NCBI RefSeq assembly: GCF_014200395.1
Contig: NZ_JACHBS010000001.1
Location: 744,001 to 808,000, forward strand
Source of the DNA: Microcella frigidaquae
Lineage (GTDB): Bacteria > Actinomycetota > Actinomycetes > Actinomycetales > Microbacteriaceae
Direction: 5' to 3'
Length of the DNA: 64,000 bases
Made by a program: the position numbers and the translations under genes. The notes beneath the pieces were generated by a model, which saw nothing but the letters and a program-made list of their open reading frames with translations, did no database searches and was not told where the DNA came from. Positions 7,407-14,019 of this stretch are shown here, in pieces (position 1 is the stretch's first letter; each line of letters starts with the position of its first letter).

Positions 7407-7505
7407 TCAGGGGTGCCGGCGTGCGACGACCGCGAGGGCGATCCACGCGAGGACCGCGAGCACGATGAGCGTCAGCGGCTCGCTGTTCATCAGGTCGGGG
7501 ATCAC
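7407..7505 (-). CDS. Tiny phage membrane protein, 32 aa
   Basis: GTG 7505 overlaps the TGA of the antirepressor gene as GTGA and the frame ends at TGA 7409-7407. The peptide begins MIPDLMNSEP, then has one hydrophobic span LTLIVLAVLAWIALAVVA and a basic RRHP end. Architecture matches the 28-aa peptide at 6778. The basic C-terminus would face the cytoplasm. Function unknown. Confidence 0.5.
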   Translation of the reverse strand: MIPDLMNSEPLTLIVLAVLAWIALAVVARRHP

Positions 7506-8257
7506 GACATGCCCCCAAACCCAGCGAGCTGCTGCGGCACCGAATCTGCGCGCAGGGTGACGCCCGCTTTCTCCAGCACCTTCACCAACGCGGAGGGACG
7601 CACGCGCGGCGTGTAGTCGACATACTCGAACCCGTCGCGGCCCTCATGGACGGTCACCTTGACGTCGAACCAGTGCATGTACCGCTGATACGGCATCCGC
7701 GAACCGCCCTGCACGATCACGCGGGCTTCGCGCAGGCGTGCGTACAGAGTGGTGCGCCCGATGCCGCCGATCTTCGCCACGGCTTCCATCGAAAGAAGGC
7801 CGTCGGCATCCATCAGACGCTCATAGGCAGCGACCTTCGGTGCGTCGAGGGCGGCCTGCGCCTCGAGCGCCTCGACTCGGCGGGCTTCAGCAGCCGCAAG
7901 CTCGAGGGCCTCCGCGAACGATGTCGGCAGTGCTGAGCCGTACGCGCCTGTCTTGCGGATGCTGGGCAACACCTCGTGCGTCACCCACCGCTTGAAAGAG
8001 CGCGCCTCTGACACCTGGCTTCCGAGCACAGCGCCGTAGAGTCCGGCCTCGCTGATGATCGTGAGGTTCTGCTGGCCGCCAGGGGTACTCACTGAGCGAG
8101 TACCCTTCTCGTCTTCGTCGAGGCGACGCGTCATGTTCGCCGCGTCGCGGTAGCCGAGGATGCGGGCCACGTCGCCCGCGACGAACCACGGCGCACCATC
8201 GACCATGACCGTGCGCACCTCGCGACCCTCGAACGCGAAGGCCTCGATGGCACTCAC
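7502..8257 (-). CDS. Phage antirepressor: Bro-N domain plus KilAC-like domain
   Basis: The N-terminal domain (residues 1-110) has the Bro-N pattern: FAFEGREVRTVMVDGAPWFV, DVARILGYRDAANMTRRL, LTIISEAGLYGAVLGS and FKRWVTHEVLPSIRKTGAY. The C-terminal part (about 140-240) reads as a phage antirepressor KilAC-type DNA-binding domain with LSMEAVAKIGGIGRTTLYARL. Proteins of this build relieve repression of lytic genes or act as regulators. It is the second gene of the leftward operon, the usual position for such a switch protein. The start overlaps the stop of the upstream HTH gene. Confidence 0.9.
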   Translation of the reverse strand: MSAIEAFAFEGREVRTVMVDGAPWFVAGDVARILGYRDAANMTRRLDEDEKGTRSVSTPGGQQNLTIISEAGLYGAVLGSQVSEARSFKRWVTHEVLPSIRKTGAYGSALPTSFAEALELAAAEARRVEALEAQAALDAPKVAAYERLMDADGLLSMEAVAKIGGIGRTTLYARLREARVIVQGGSRMPYQRYMHWFDVKVTVHEGRDGFEYVDYTPRVRPSALVKVLEKAGVTLRADSVPQQLAGFGGMS

Positions 8258-8445
8258 GCGGCACCCTCCGCGCTAACCCCGAGCGCCTTGTGAACATCTG
8301 CCTGGGCAAAGCGATAGTGGCCGCCGGGGAGTGTCATCGCGGGCTTCAGCTCGCCGCGCTCGACCCAGCGCCGAACGGTGGATGCGTCGACCCGCGCGAA
8401 CTGCGCGACCTCATTCGTCGTGAGATAGATCACTTGCGATGTCAT
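8254..8445 (-). CDS. Excisionase-like HTH protein (HTH_17/MerR-type)
   Basis: A 63-aa winged-helix protein: YLTTNEVAQFARVDASTVRR, then WVERGELKP and LPGGHYRF leading to a short C-terminal helix. This is the helix-turn-helix 17 / excisionase pattern shared by phage Xis and small regulators. ATG 8445 is preferred over the upstream in-frame ATG 8481 because the longer version would run into the divergent promoter region. It is the first gene of the leftward operon, so a Cro-like or Xis role is possible; the sequence alone does not separate them. Confidence 0.82.
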   Translation of the reverse strand: MTSQVIYLTTNEVAQFARVDASTVRRWVERGELKPAMTLPGGHYRFAQADVHKALGVSAEGAA

Positions 8446-8555
8446 GGGCGACACTGTGCCATGTAAACGCGAATGATGCAATACAACACGTTCGGCGCGT
8501 CGTAAAAGAAAAGCTAGCCTTGCGCGTAATGCGCGTTATGTGTCAGCATGAACGC
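8446..8555. promoter_or_regulatory. Divergent repressor/early-operon control region
   Basis: This A+T-richer stretch separates the rightward repressor gene from the leftward operon and should hold both promoters. At 8527-8538 lies TAATGCGCGTTA, a near-perfect palindrome of the form TAA-n-GCGC-n-TTA, within a tandem arrangement of two GCGCGT hexamers (8522-8536). It is a plausible repressor operator covering the repressor's own promoter. No unambiguous -35/-10 pair could be picked for either direction. Confidence 0.55.
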
Positions 8556-8837
8556 ATGAGAACAGGAATGAGCACCACCGCATGGGTGCCTTCGACGGCA
8601 GATTTTGCCACTCGGCTCGCGATGGTTCGCCAGCGGATGGGGTGGAACCTCAAGGAGGCCGCTGTCGAGTGCGAGCTCGGCGTCAACGACTGGGCTCGGT
8701 GGGAAGGCGGCATGATGCCGCGCAACTTCACCGAGGCCGTCATGCACATCAGCGCCCGCACTGGAGTCGATATGTTCTGGCTGATGACGGGCCAGGCTCC
8801 GGCGATCGCTACTGCGGAGTCGCGGCCTTCAGATTAG
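8556..8837 (+). CDS. XRE-type phage immunity repressor, 93 aa
   Basis: The protein carries one helix-turn-helix: FATRLAMVRQRMGWNLKEAA, then CELGVNDWARWEGG and a C-terminal ISARTGVDMFWLMTG helix, a pattern typical of small actinophage immunity repressors. ATG 8556 is chosen (ATG 8568 is an alternative); the in-frame ATG at 8439 would place coding sequence across the divergent promoter region. It is the only rightward gene of the prophage segment, and its TAG stop (8835-8837) falls inside the attachment core in the split tRNA. Confidence 0.82.
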   Translation: MRTGMSTTAWVPSTADFATRLAMVRQRMGWNLKEAAVECELGVNDWARWEGGMMPRNFTEAVMHISARTGVDMFWLMTGQAPAIATAESRPSD

Positions 8838-8841
8838 AAGG
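8826..8841. other. Probable prophage attachment core (attR side)
   Basis: The sequence CCTTCAGATTAGAAGG is a 5-bp inverted repeat around a 6-bp centre. It spans the anticodon loop (TTCTAA on the minus strand) of the truncated tRNA-Arg and the first phage bases beyond it. Tyrosine recombinases often cut at such a symmetric core in the anticodon loop. The matching left site lies outside the window, so the exact crossover cannot be fixed. Confidence 0.6.
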
Positions 8842-8871
8842 CTCCTGCTCTATCCGCTGAGCTACGAGGGC
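8834..8871 (-). tRNA. tRNA-Arg(UCU) 5' half, truncated at prophage junction
   Basis: On the minus strand 8871-8834 reads GCCCTCGTAGCTCAGCGGAT, then AGAGCAGGAGCCTTCTAA: a 5' acceptor strand, D arm and anticodon loop CTTCTAA with anticodon TCT. The next bases (TCTGAAGG) do not pair with the GGAGC anticodon 5' strand, and no T arm or 3' acceptor strand follows. So only the 5' half is present. An intact copy should be formed at the other prophage end if the phage carries a matching 5' half. Confidence 0.8.
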
Positions 8872-8956
8872 TGGTGCTCCCAGGCTACCGCGGCGTGCTC
8901 TCGGGCGTCCTTCAGCGCGGCGTTGCACGATCGCGGTACACGAGAGGAGCATCCGG

Positions 8957-9382
8957 ATGGTCGATCGCCTGTTGGGCGTCTACAACGCCGACGGCGGACT
9001 CGTCGGCGAGCTGCGCTACATCGTCGGGCACGTGCTCGGCACGAGGAGTTGCGCACTGTGCGGCATCACGCACTCGCCGATCCGCCGCAAGCGGGAGTGG
9101 GATGCTCTCGTGACCGAGCTGGACGTCCGCGTCGACCTGCGCCACCTCAACGAGCTGGACGAGCGGGAGCGCGCCGCCGTCGGCGACAGCGCCCCGGTCG
9201 TGCTGGTCGACCGCGACGGGATGCTCTCACCCCTGCTCGACGACGCCCAGCTGACCGCCCTGGACGGCTCGGTCGCGGCGTTCGGAGCGGCCGTGCGCGC
9301 GGCGCTCGCGGCGCTCGAGCCGTTCGAGCCCGAGGGCGCCGTCAGTCGAGAGCCTGCGCCAGAGCAGTCAACAGCCGGCTGA
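8957..9382 (+). CDS. Conserved hypothetical protein with CALCGITH motif
   Basis: A 141-aa soluble protein starting MVDRLLGVYNADGGLVGELR and carrying the motif CALCGITHSPIRRKREWD near residue 32. It then has VRVDLRHLNELDERE and VVLVDRDGMLSPLLDD. A Cys pair and a His in the motif could bind metal (inference). It resembles a conserved but uncharacterised actinobacterial family. It is the first chromosomal gene beyond the prophage, and its 3' end overlaps the convergent thioredoxin-like gene by 41 bases. Confidence 0.7.
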   Translation: MVDRLLGVYNADGGLVGELRYIVGHVLGTRSCALCGITHSPIRRKREWDALVTELDVRVDLRHLNELDERERAAVGDSAPVVLVDRDGMLSPLLDDAQLTALDGSVAAFGAAVRAALAALEPFEPEGAVSREPAPEQSTAG

Positions 9383-9605
9383 GGGTCGGCACTCCCGTCG
9401 CCCGCAGCACCTCGCGGTCGTCGGCGCCGTAGATGATCGTCGTCGGCGTGCTGGTGATGCCGAGGTCGGCCGCGCGGTCCTGATGCGCCGCGACGTCGAG
9501 CTCGTCGACCTGCAGCGCCGGCACCAGCGCCTGCGCCTCGGCGACGACATCGCGCGTGCGGTGGCAGGGGTCGCAGAAGGCGCTGGTGTAGAGCTCGAGC
9601 CGCAT
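9342..9605 (-). CDS. Thioredoxin/glutaredoxin-like protein (CDPC)
   Basis: An 87-aa thioredoxin-fold protein: MRLELYTSAFCDPCHRTRDV with the redox motif C-D-P-C, and the cis-Pro loop GITSTPTTIIYG. It would act in the cytoplasm as a small thiol-disulfide exchanger; partners are unknown. ATG 9605 is preferred to the ATG at 9671, whose Pro-rich extension would overlap the promoter region of the divergent orn. The gene converges on and overlaps the 141-aa gene. Confidence 0.85.
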   Translation of the reverse strand: MRLELYTSAFCDPCHRTRDVVAEAQALVPALQVDELDVAAHQDRAADLGITSTPTTIIYGADDREVLRATGVPTLSRLLTALAQALD

Positions 9606-9661
9606 GCCTCCAGGGTACGGCGGCGCAGCCTCCGGTCGGGGCGGCTGGGTAGACTGCCGCG

Positions 9662-10282
9662 GTGAGTTCAACGACCGATCGCCTCGTCTGGATCGACTGC
9701 GAGATGACGGGGCTCGATCTGACGGTCGACGACCTCATCGAGGTGGCGGTGGTCATCACCGACTACGAGCTCGAGCCGGTGCATCCCGGTTTCTCGATCG
9801 TCATCGCGCCCAGCGAGGCGGGCCTCGCGAACATGGGCGACTTCGTGCGCGACATGCACGCGGCGAGCGGCCTGCTCGACGAGCTGGCCGACGGGGTGCC
9901 GATGGCGGATGCGGAGCAGCAGGTTCTCGCCTACATCACCGAGCACGTGCCGACCGCCGGGCAGGCTCCCCTCGCCGGCAACACGATCGGCACCGACCGG
10001 GCGTTCATCGCCAAGCACATGCCGAGCGTCGACGCGCACCTGCACTACCGCTCGGTCGACGTGTCGAGCATCAAGGAGCTGGTGCGCCGGTGGTTCCCGC
10101 GCGTGTACTTCAACGCGCCGGCCAAGAACGGCGGGCACCGCGCGCTGGCCGACATCCTCGAGTCGATCCGCGAGCTCGACTACTACCGCCGGGCGGGCTT
10201 CGTGGCCGAGCCCGGTCCGACCTCGGAGGAGACCCAGCAGGTGGCCGCCGAGATCGTGGCGAAGTGGGCGCCCCGCCTGTAA
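9662..10282 (+). CDS. orn: Oligoribonuclease
   Basis: A DEDDh 3'-5' exoribonuclease that degrades di- and oligonucleotides left by mRNA decay and linearised c-di-GMP. The motif I residues are in LVWIDCEMTGLDL (residues 8-20), followed by the DDLIEVAVVITDYELEP stretch, LAGNTIGTDRAFIAKHMP (motif II), the YRSVDVSSIKELVRRW block and GGHRALADILESIREL (motif III with the catalytic His). At 206 aa it matches the family. GTG 9662 is the start. A tRNA-His gene follows. Confidence 0.97.
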   Translation: MSSTTDRLVWIDCEMTGLDLTVDDLIEVAVVITDYELEPVHPGFSIVIAPSEAGLANMGDFVRDMHAASGLLDELADGVPMADAEQQVLAYITEHVPTAGQAPLAGNTIGTDRAFIAKHMPSVDAHLHYRSVDVSSIKELVRRWFPRVYFNAPAKNGGHRALADILESIRELDYYRRAGFVAEPGPTSEETQQVAAEIVAKWAPRL

Positions 10283-10318
10283 TAGACTGTCGGGGTTCCG
10301 CTCGCGTAGCGGACGCAT

Positions 10319-10395
10319 GGTGGGTATAGCTCAGCTGGCAGAGCGCCTGGTTGTGGTCCAGGAGGTCGCGGGTTCAAGCCCCGTTACTCACCCCA
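10319..10395 (+). tRNA. tRNA-His(GUG)
   Basis: Cloverleaf with acceptor strands GTGGGTA (10320-10326) and TACTCAC (10385-10391), D arm TAGCTCAGCTGGCAGAG, anticodon stem CTGG/CCAG around TTGTGGT with anticodon GTG, and T arm GCGGGTTCAAGCCCCGT. The extra G at 10319 pairs with discriminator C 10392 as expected for tRNA-His. CCA is encoded at 10393-10395. It lies 37 bases after orn. Confidence 0.96.
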
Positions 10396-10463
10396 CGTTT
10401 TCCGCCTCCGGTCTAGAGTGACCCTCATGTCGGCGACCGCGCCGACCCGATGAGGAGGCGCCG

Positions 10464-10868
10464 ATGTCGACGCTCATGCAGCAGGACATGATCCCCGTTC
10501 CGCTCGATCCGGGGGTCCCCGTGGACCTGCTGCCCGGGGGCGGGGCCATCGTCGGGCTCTTCGCCCTCGTGTTCATCGCCGCCATCGCCTTCGGGGTGTG
10601 GCGCATGGTCGTGGTCAACGAGGCCTCGAAGCAGCTGGGGCTCACCGACGAGCAGCGGTTCCTCGCGGTCACCGATGAGCAGGCCGGGGCCGCCATCGTC
10701 ACCGGCGCGATCATCTCCGACGCGGTCACCGGGAAGGCGGAGTCGAGCGGCGGCGGCAGCGGAGATCTCGTCGCCCGCCTCGATGCGCTGCAGTCGGCGC
10801 GCGAGCGCGGGCTCATCACCGACGAGGAGTTCGCGCAGACCCGGCAGCGGATGCTCGACGAGGCGTGA
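10464..10868 (+). CDS. SHOCT-domain membrane protein
   Basis: A 134-aa protein with one strong membrane segment (GAIVGLFALVFIAAIAFGVW, near residues 27-46) and a C-terminal SHOCT module (VARLDALQSARERGLITDEE, then FAQTRQRML). SHOCT is a short C-terminal oligomerisation-type motif in many bacterial membrane-associated proteins. Function is unknown. The start has a good ribosome-binding site (GAGGAGG) seven bases before the ATG. Confidence 0.82.
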   Translation: MSTLMQQDMIPVPLDPGVPVDLLPGGGAIVGLFALVFIAAIAFGVWRMVVVNEASKQLGLTDEQRFLAVTDEQAGAAIVTGAIISDAVTGKAESSGGGSGDLVARLDALQSARERGLITDEEFAQTRQRMLDEA

Positions 10869-10927
10869 CCGGGCTGCCGCGGAGCGCCCTCCTCCCGTGC
10901 GCGCCGCCCCCGGGTGACAATGGGCAC

Positions 10928-11293
10928 ATGAGATCGCTCGTCGCTCCCGTCGCGCCCGTCGCGGTCGTGAGCCCGGGCGCTCCGCGCGGCGAGGCCCGCC
11001 GCGACACCGGCGAGCAGACCGGCGGCCTGCTGCTCGAGCAGCCCCTGCACGCCGCCGACGTGCCCTGGCAGGTGGTGGTCTGGAACGATCCCGTGAACCT
11101 GATGAGCTACGTCGCGTGGGTGTTCCGCCGGCATTTCGGGCTGGATGCGGGCACCGCCGAGCAGCGGATGATGCAGGTGCACACCGATGGTCGGGCGGTG
11201 CTGGCCGACGGCAACCGCGAGGTCATGGAGCGGCACGCCGAGGCGATGCACGAGTACGGGCTGTGGGCGACCGTCGAGCGGGTGCCGCGATGA
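10928..11293 (+). CDS. clpS: ATP-dependent Clp protease adaptor ClpS
   Basis: The N-end rule adaptor that delivers substrates to ClpA/ClpC-ClpP. The core is VPWQVVVWNDPVNLMSYVAW, with the conserved N-D-x-x-N-x-M-x-Y-V ligand-binding block, then FRRHFGLDAGTAEQRMMQVH and an EVMERHAEAMHEYGLWATVE C-terminus. The first 40 residues are a flexible Ala/Val-rich extension. ATG 10928 is chosen because the longer frame from 10865 begins inside the previous gene. It heads a trio with a DUF2017 protein and a zincin, a conserved actinobacterial gene order. Confidence 0.93.
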   Translation: MRSLVAPVAPVAVVSPGAPRGEARRDTGEQTGGLLLEQPLHAADVPWQVVVWNDPVNLMSYVAWVFRRHFGLDAGTAEQRMMQVHTDGRAVLADGNREVMERHAEAMHEYGLWATVERVPR

Positions 11294-11318
11294 CCGGCGC
11301 GCGGCCGGAGGGGCAGCC

Positions 11319-11858
11319 ATGCGGGTGAGCGCAGCCTCGGCCGAGCAGGCCGCCGACGGGGTGCTGGGCACGGTGCGCGTCGAGGTGGAGGAGGCCCGCA
11401 TCCTGGCCTCGCTCGCCGACCAGCTGCAGGCGCTGCTCGCCGACGCCCTCGAGACCGGCACCGAGCGCGACGGTGCGCTCGGTCGGCTGCTGCCCGATGC
11501 CTACCGGCATGATCCGGAGCTCGCCGACGAATGGCGGCAACTGAGCCGGCGCGGACTCGTCGACCGCAAGATCGGCTTCGCCCGCACGCTGTCGACCGCG
11601 CTCGCGCCGATCGCCGCGGCGAGCGCCGCCGCCGATGTCGCACTGACCGAGGCCGAGGCGCTCGACTGGGTGCGCGGTGTCGGCGATCTGCGGCTCGTGA
11701 TCGCCGAGCGCATGGGCATCATCGTCGACGGCGACGAGGGCACCTTCGCCGAGCCGGGTCTGCGCGACGTCTACGACTGGCTGGCCTGGCTGCAGGACTC
11801 CCTGGTGCGGCTGCTCGAGGAGTCGGACGACGCGCGGCGCGCGGCGGAGGCGCGATGA
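11319..11858 (+). CDS. DUF2017 family protein
   Basis: A 179-aa mostly helical protein with the family hallmarks: VEVEEARILASLADQLQALL near the N-terminus, LPDAYRHDPELADEWRQLSR, and LDWVRGVGDLRLVIAERMGI. The function is not known; the genetic link to clpS suggests a role in proteolysis (inference). The start ATG 11319 is 25 bases after the clpS stop and is preceded by a GGAGGGGCAGCC Shine-Dalgarno region. Its stop overlaps the next gene (ATGA). Confidence 0.88.
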   Translation: MRVSAASAEQAADGVLGTVRVEVEEARILASLADQLQALLADALETGTERDGALGRLLPDAYRHDPELADEWRQLSRRGLVDRKIGFARTLSTALAPIAAASAAADVALTEAEALDWVRGVGDLRLVIAERMGIIVDGDEGTFAEPGLRDVYDWLAWLQDSLVRLLEESDDARRAAEAR

Positions 11859-12226
11859 GCGCCGGCCCGACACCGCTGCACCTCGAGGCCGAGGAGTTCG
11901 AGGCCCTCGTCACGGAGGAGCTCGACGCGCTGCCCGACGACATGATCGAGGGGCTCGACAATGTCGTGTTCGTCGTCGAGGACCGCCCCGAGGACGGCTC
12001 GCTCGACCTGCTGGGCCTGTACGAGGGTGTCGCCCTCACCGAGCGGGGCCAGTACGGCTTCGGCGAGCTGCCCGACCGGATCATCCTGTACCGCGAGCCC
12101 CTGCTGGCCGCCGCGGAGGGGTCGCTGGAGACGCTGCGGGACGAGATCCACGTCACGCTCGTGCATGAGATCGCCCACTTCTACGGGATCGACGACGACG
12201 AGCTGCACCGGCTGGGGTGGGACTGA
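11855..12226 (+). CDS. Minimal zincin metallopeptidase-like protein
   Basis: A 123-aa member of the family of small zinc proteases (Pfam PF06262) with HVTLVHEIAHFYGIDDDELH: the HEIAH zinc site and the downstream D-D-E-L-H-x-L-G-W signature. The N-terminal half reads FEALVTEELDALPDDMIEGL and VVFVVEDRP, as in other members. It is translationally coupled to the DUF2017 gene upstream and to the S11-like gene downstream (TGATG). Substrates are unknown. Confidence 0.9.
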   Translation: MSAGPTPLHLEAEEFEALVTEELDALPDDMIEGLDNVVFVVEDRPEDGSLDLLGLYEGVALTERGQYGFGELPDRIILYREPLLAAAEGSLETLRDEIHVTLVHEIAHFYGIDDDELHRLGWD

Positions 12227-13500
12227 TGCCCAACTATCGCGCCCGGCGCATCGTCAGCGGCCTCGTGGCCCTCGCCGTCGTGCTGGGCACGGTCTACGCC
12301 GCCGCGGCCCTCATCAGCCCGGTGCCGCGGCTGGTGGTGGAGGAGCGGCTGCCGGCAGCCGCATCCGCCTCATGGAGCGACGAGGTGCCGCTGCCGGAGG
12401 ACGGTGCCAGCGCGATCGCGGTCGACGGCGCCACCCCGATCGCGGCGCAGGATGCCCAGCCGCGGCCCATCGCCGGTGCGGCGCGCCTCGTGCTGCTGGC
12501 CGTCGCACTCGACGCCGAGCCCCTGTCCGCGGGCTCGCCGGGCCCCGCCCTCACCATCGACCAGGAGGCCGTGGCCCGGTACCGCGAGCTCGACGCGCTC
12601 GGCGTGCGCACCGTGCCAGTGACGTTCGGCCAGACGTGGACCCGGCGCGACCTGATCGCGTCGACGCTGCTCGGTGCGGGCAACAACATCGCCGAGCTGC
12701 TGATCGACGAGGTCTTCGGGGGGATGGAGGCATACCGGAGCGCCGCCGCGGACTGGCTGGCCGCGCACGGGCTGACGAGCACGATCGTTCTCGACGCCTC
12801 GGGGCTCGACCCCGCGACCCGGTCGACCGCCGCCGACCTCGCGGTGATCGCCGGACGACTGCTCGACCAGCCCGCCGTCGCGGAGATCGTCGCCGATCGG
12901 CCGCTGCGGACCTCAGCGGGCGTCGCCTACCCGGACGTCGCCGCCGTGCTGCCGGGCCTGGGCACCCGCGGGCTGGTCAGCACCTACACCGACCCCGCGG
13001 GCGTGTGCGTCGTGGCGACGCTCGACGTCGACGGCGAGCGGGTTGTGGTCGTGCTGCTCGGCCAGCCGAGCTTCCCCCGCGCCGACGAGGCGGTGTCGGC
13101 CGTCGTCGAGGGGCTGCGCACGGCCATCCGGCCGGTCGAGGTCGTCGCGGCCGGTCAGGTGGTCGCGGTGGCGCGCTCGGACTGGGGGCAGGAGACCGAG
13201 CTCATCGCGCTCGAGTCGATCGTCGTCAGCTCGACGGCGCTCGACACGCTCGAGCTACGGGTCGAGCCCGCGGTGCGGTCCACCATCGTGCGGGGCGCCG
13301 ACGCGGGGCGCCTCGTCGCGACCCTCCCGGGCGCGGGCGATGGAAGCGGAACCGCGGGCGGCAGCACTGCGGGCAACGGCACCGCGAGCAACGGCACCGA
13401 GATCGTCGTGCGCCTCGAATCGACGGGCGCGATCACCGAGCCCGGGGTCGCCTGGCGCTTCGCCGACCCGTTCACCGTGCTCGGCCGCTGGACGGGCTGA
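12226..13500 (+). CDS. Degenerate D-Ala-D-Ala carboxypeptidase (S11) homologue
   Basis: A 424-aa secreted or membrane-anchored protein. A signal/anchor helix at residues 10-33 (IVSGLVALAVVLGTVYAAAA) precedes a penicillin-binding S11 fold. The three catalytic motifs are visible by position but altered: the SxxK site reads PIAGAARLVLLAV, the SxN site reads LLGAGNNIAELL (Ser replaced by Ala), and the KTG site reads GLVSTYTDPAG. Other family features (DASGLDPATRSTAADLAVIA) remain. The Gly/Thr/Asn-rich linker near residue 365 precedes a final beta domain. Probably a non-catalytic, peptidoglycan-binding or regulatory protein. ATG 12226 overlaps the previous stop. Confidence 0.8.
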   Translation: MPNYRARRIVSGLVALAVVLGTVYAAAALISPVPRLVVEERLPAAASASWSDEVPLPEDGASAIAVDGATPIAAQDAQPRPIAGAARLVLLAVALDAEPLSAGSPGPALTIDQEAVARYRELDALGVRTVPVTFGQTWTRRDLIASTLLGAGNNIAELLIDEVFGGMEAYRSAAADWLAAHGLTSTIVLDASGLDPATRSTAADLAVIAGRLLDQPAVAEIVADRPLRTSAGVAYPDVAAVLPGLGTRGLVSTYTDPAGVCVVATLDVDGERVVVVLLGQPSFPRADEAVSAVVEGLRTAIRPVEVVAAGQVVAVARSDWGQETELIALESIVVSSTALDTLELRVEPAVRSTIVRGADAGRLVATLPGAGDGSGTAGGSTAGNGTASNGTEIVVRLESTGAITEPGVAWRFADPFTVLGRWTG

Positions 13501-13521
13501 CGCTCCGAGAGGCCGGCAGCG

Positions 13522-14019
13522 TCACCCCGGCGTGACGACCTCGTCGGCGGTGCCGCGCGGGTCGTGCCGCAGGGCATGCCACTCCTCCTGCCGCGCCCAG
13601 CGCTCCCACTGGCGCGCGAAGGCCTCGCCGTCGCGCGCGATCGCGCGGCGGCGGCGCTCGACGTCGTCAGCCAGCTCGACCCAGATCGCGTGGTCGGCGA
13701 GCGCCCGGGCGGCAGAGCTGATGGCTCCGCATCCCTCGATGATCAGTGCTCGGTGCGGGTCGAGGTCGTGCCAGGCGCCGGGGCGGGCGTCGACCCAGTT
13801 CCAGGAGCGCCAGCGCGGGGGGCGGCCCGCGGCGAGCGCGCGGAGCACGTGCTCGAGCACATGGGCCTCGGCCGCCTCGAGGCCGTCCCAACCGGGATAG
13901 ACGTCGTCCAGGCTCAGCAGCTGCGCCCCGGTGCGGCGGGCCAGCGCAGTGGCGTAGGTGGTCTTGCCCGAGCCGGAGCGGCCGTCGATGAGCGTGATGC
14001 GAGCGTCAGCCGAGCGCAC
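13522..14019 (-). CDS. P-loop nucleotide kinase-like protein, 165 aa
   Basis: Starts with a phosphate-binding loop (ITLIDGRSGSGKTTYATALA, Walker A G-x4-GKTT) and has LLSLDDVYPGWDGL near residue 35 and HRALIIEGCGAISSAARALA near residue 90, a layout like uridine kinases and related small NTP kinases. The substrate is not identifiable. GTG 14019 is the start, overlapping the end of the ECF transporter gene by 14 bases, so it may be co-transcribed with it; a metabolic link to thiamine is not supported by motif evidence. Confidence 0.8.
   Translation of the reverse strand: MRSADARITLIDGRSGSGKTTYATALARRTGAQLLSLDDVYPGWDGLEAAEAHVLEHVLRALAAGRPPRWRSWNWVDARPGAWHDLDPHRALIIEGCGAISSAARALADHAIWVELADDVERRRRAIARDGEAFARQWERWARQEEWHALRHDPRGTADEVVTPG

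Larger units (their letters stand above)
1..8841. mobile_element. Prophage, right-hand (early) portion
   Basis: The segment holds phage-type genes only: an XRE repressor at the right edge, a divergent leftward operon with HTH, Bro-N antirepressor, RuvC-like resolvase, YqaJ exonuclease and Bet/RecT annealase, and many very small overlapping genes. Its right limit is the half tRNA-Arg at 8834-8871, after which ordinary chromosomal genes begin. The left end, integrase, lysis and structural genes are not in the window. Gene overlaps of one to four bases run through almost the whole leftward operon, which points to a single long early transcript. Whether the prophage is complete or a remnant cannot be judged here. 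Confidence 0.88.

Noticed and set aside
8439..8555. N-terminal 39-residue extension of the phage repressor
   Set aside because: It would be translated across the divergent promoter region and is not like repressor sequence; ATG 8556 fits the HTH domain.
1..8841. Phage integrase or excisionase with catalytic Arg-His-Arg-Tyr motif
   Set aside because: No such frame exists in the segment; the only candidates are HTH and Bro-N proteins, so the integrase must lie outside the window.
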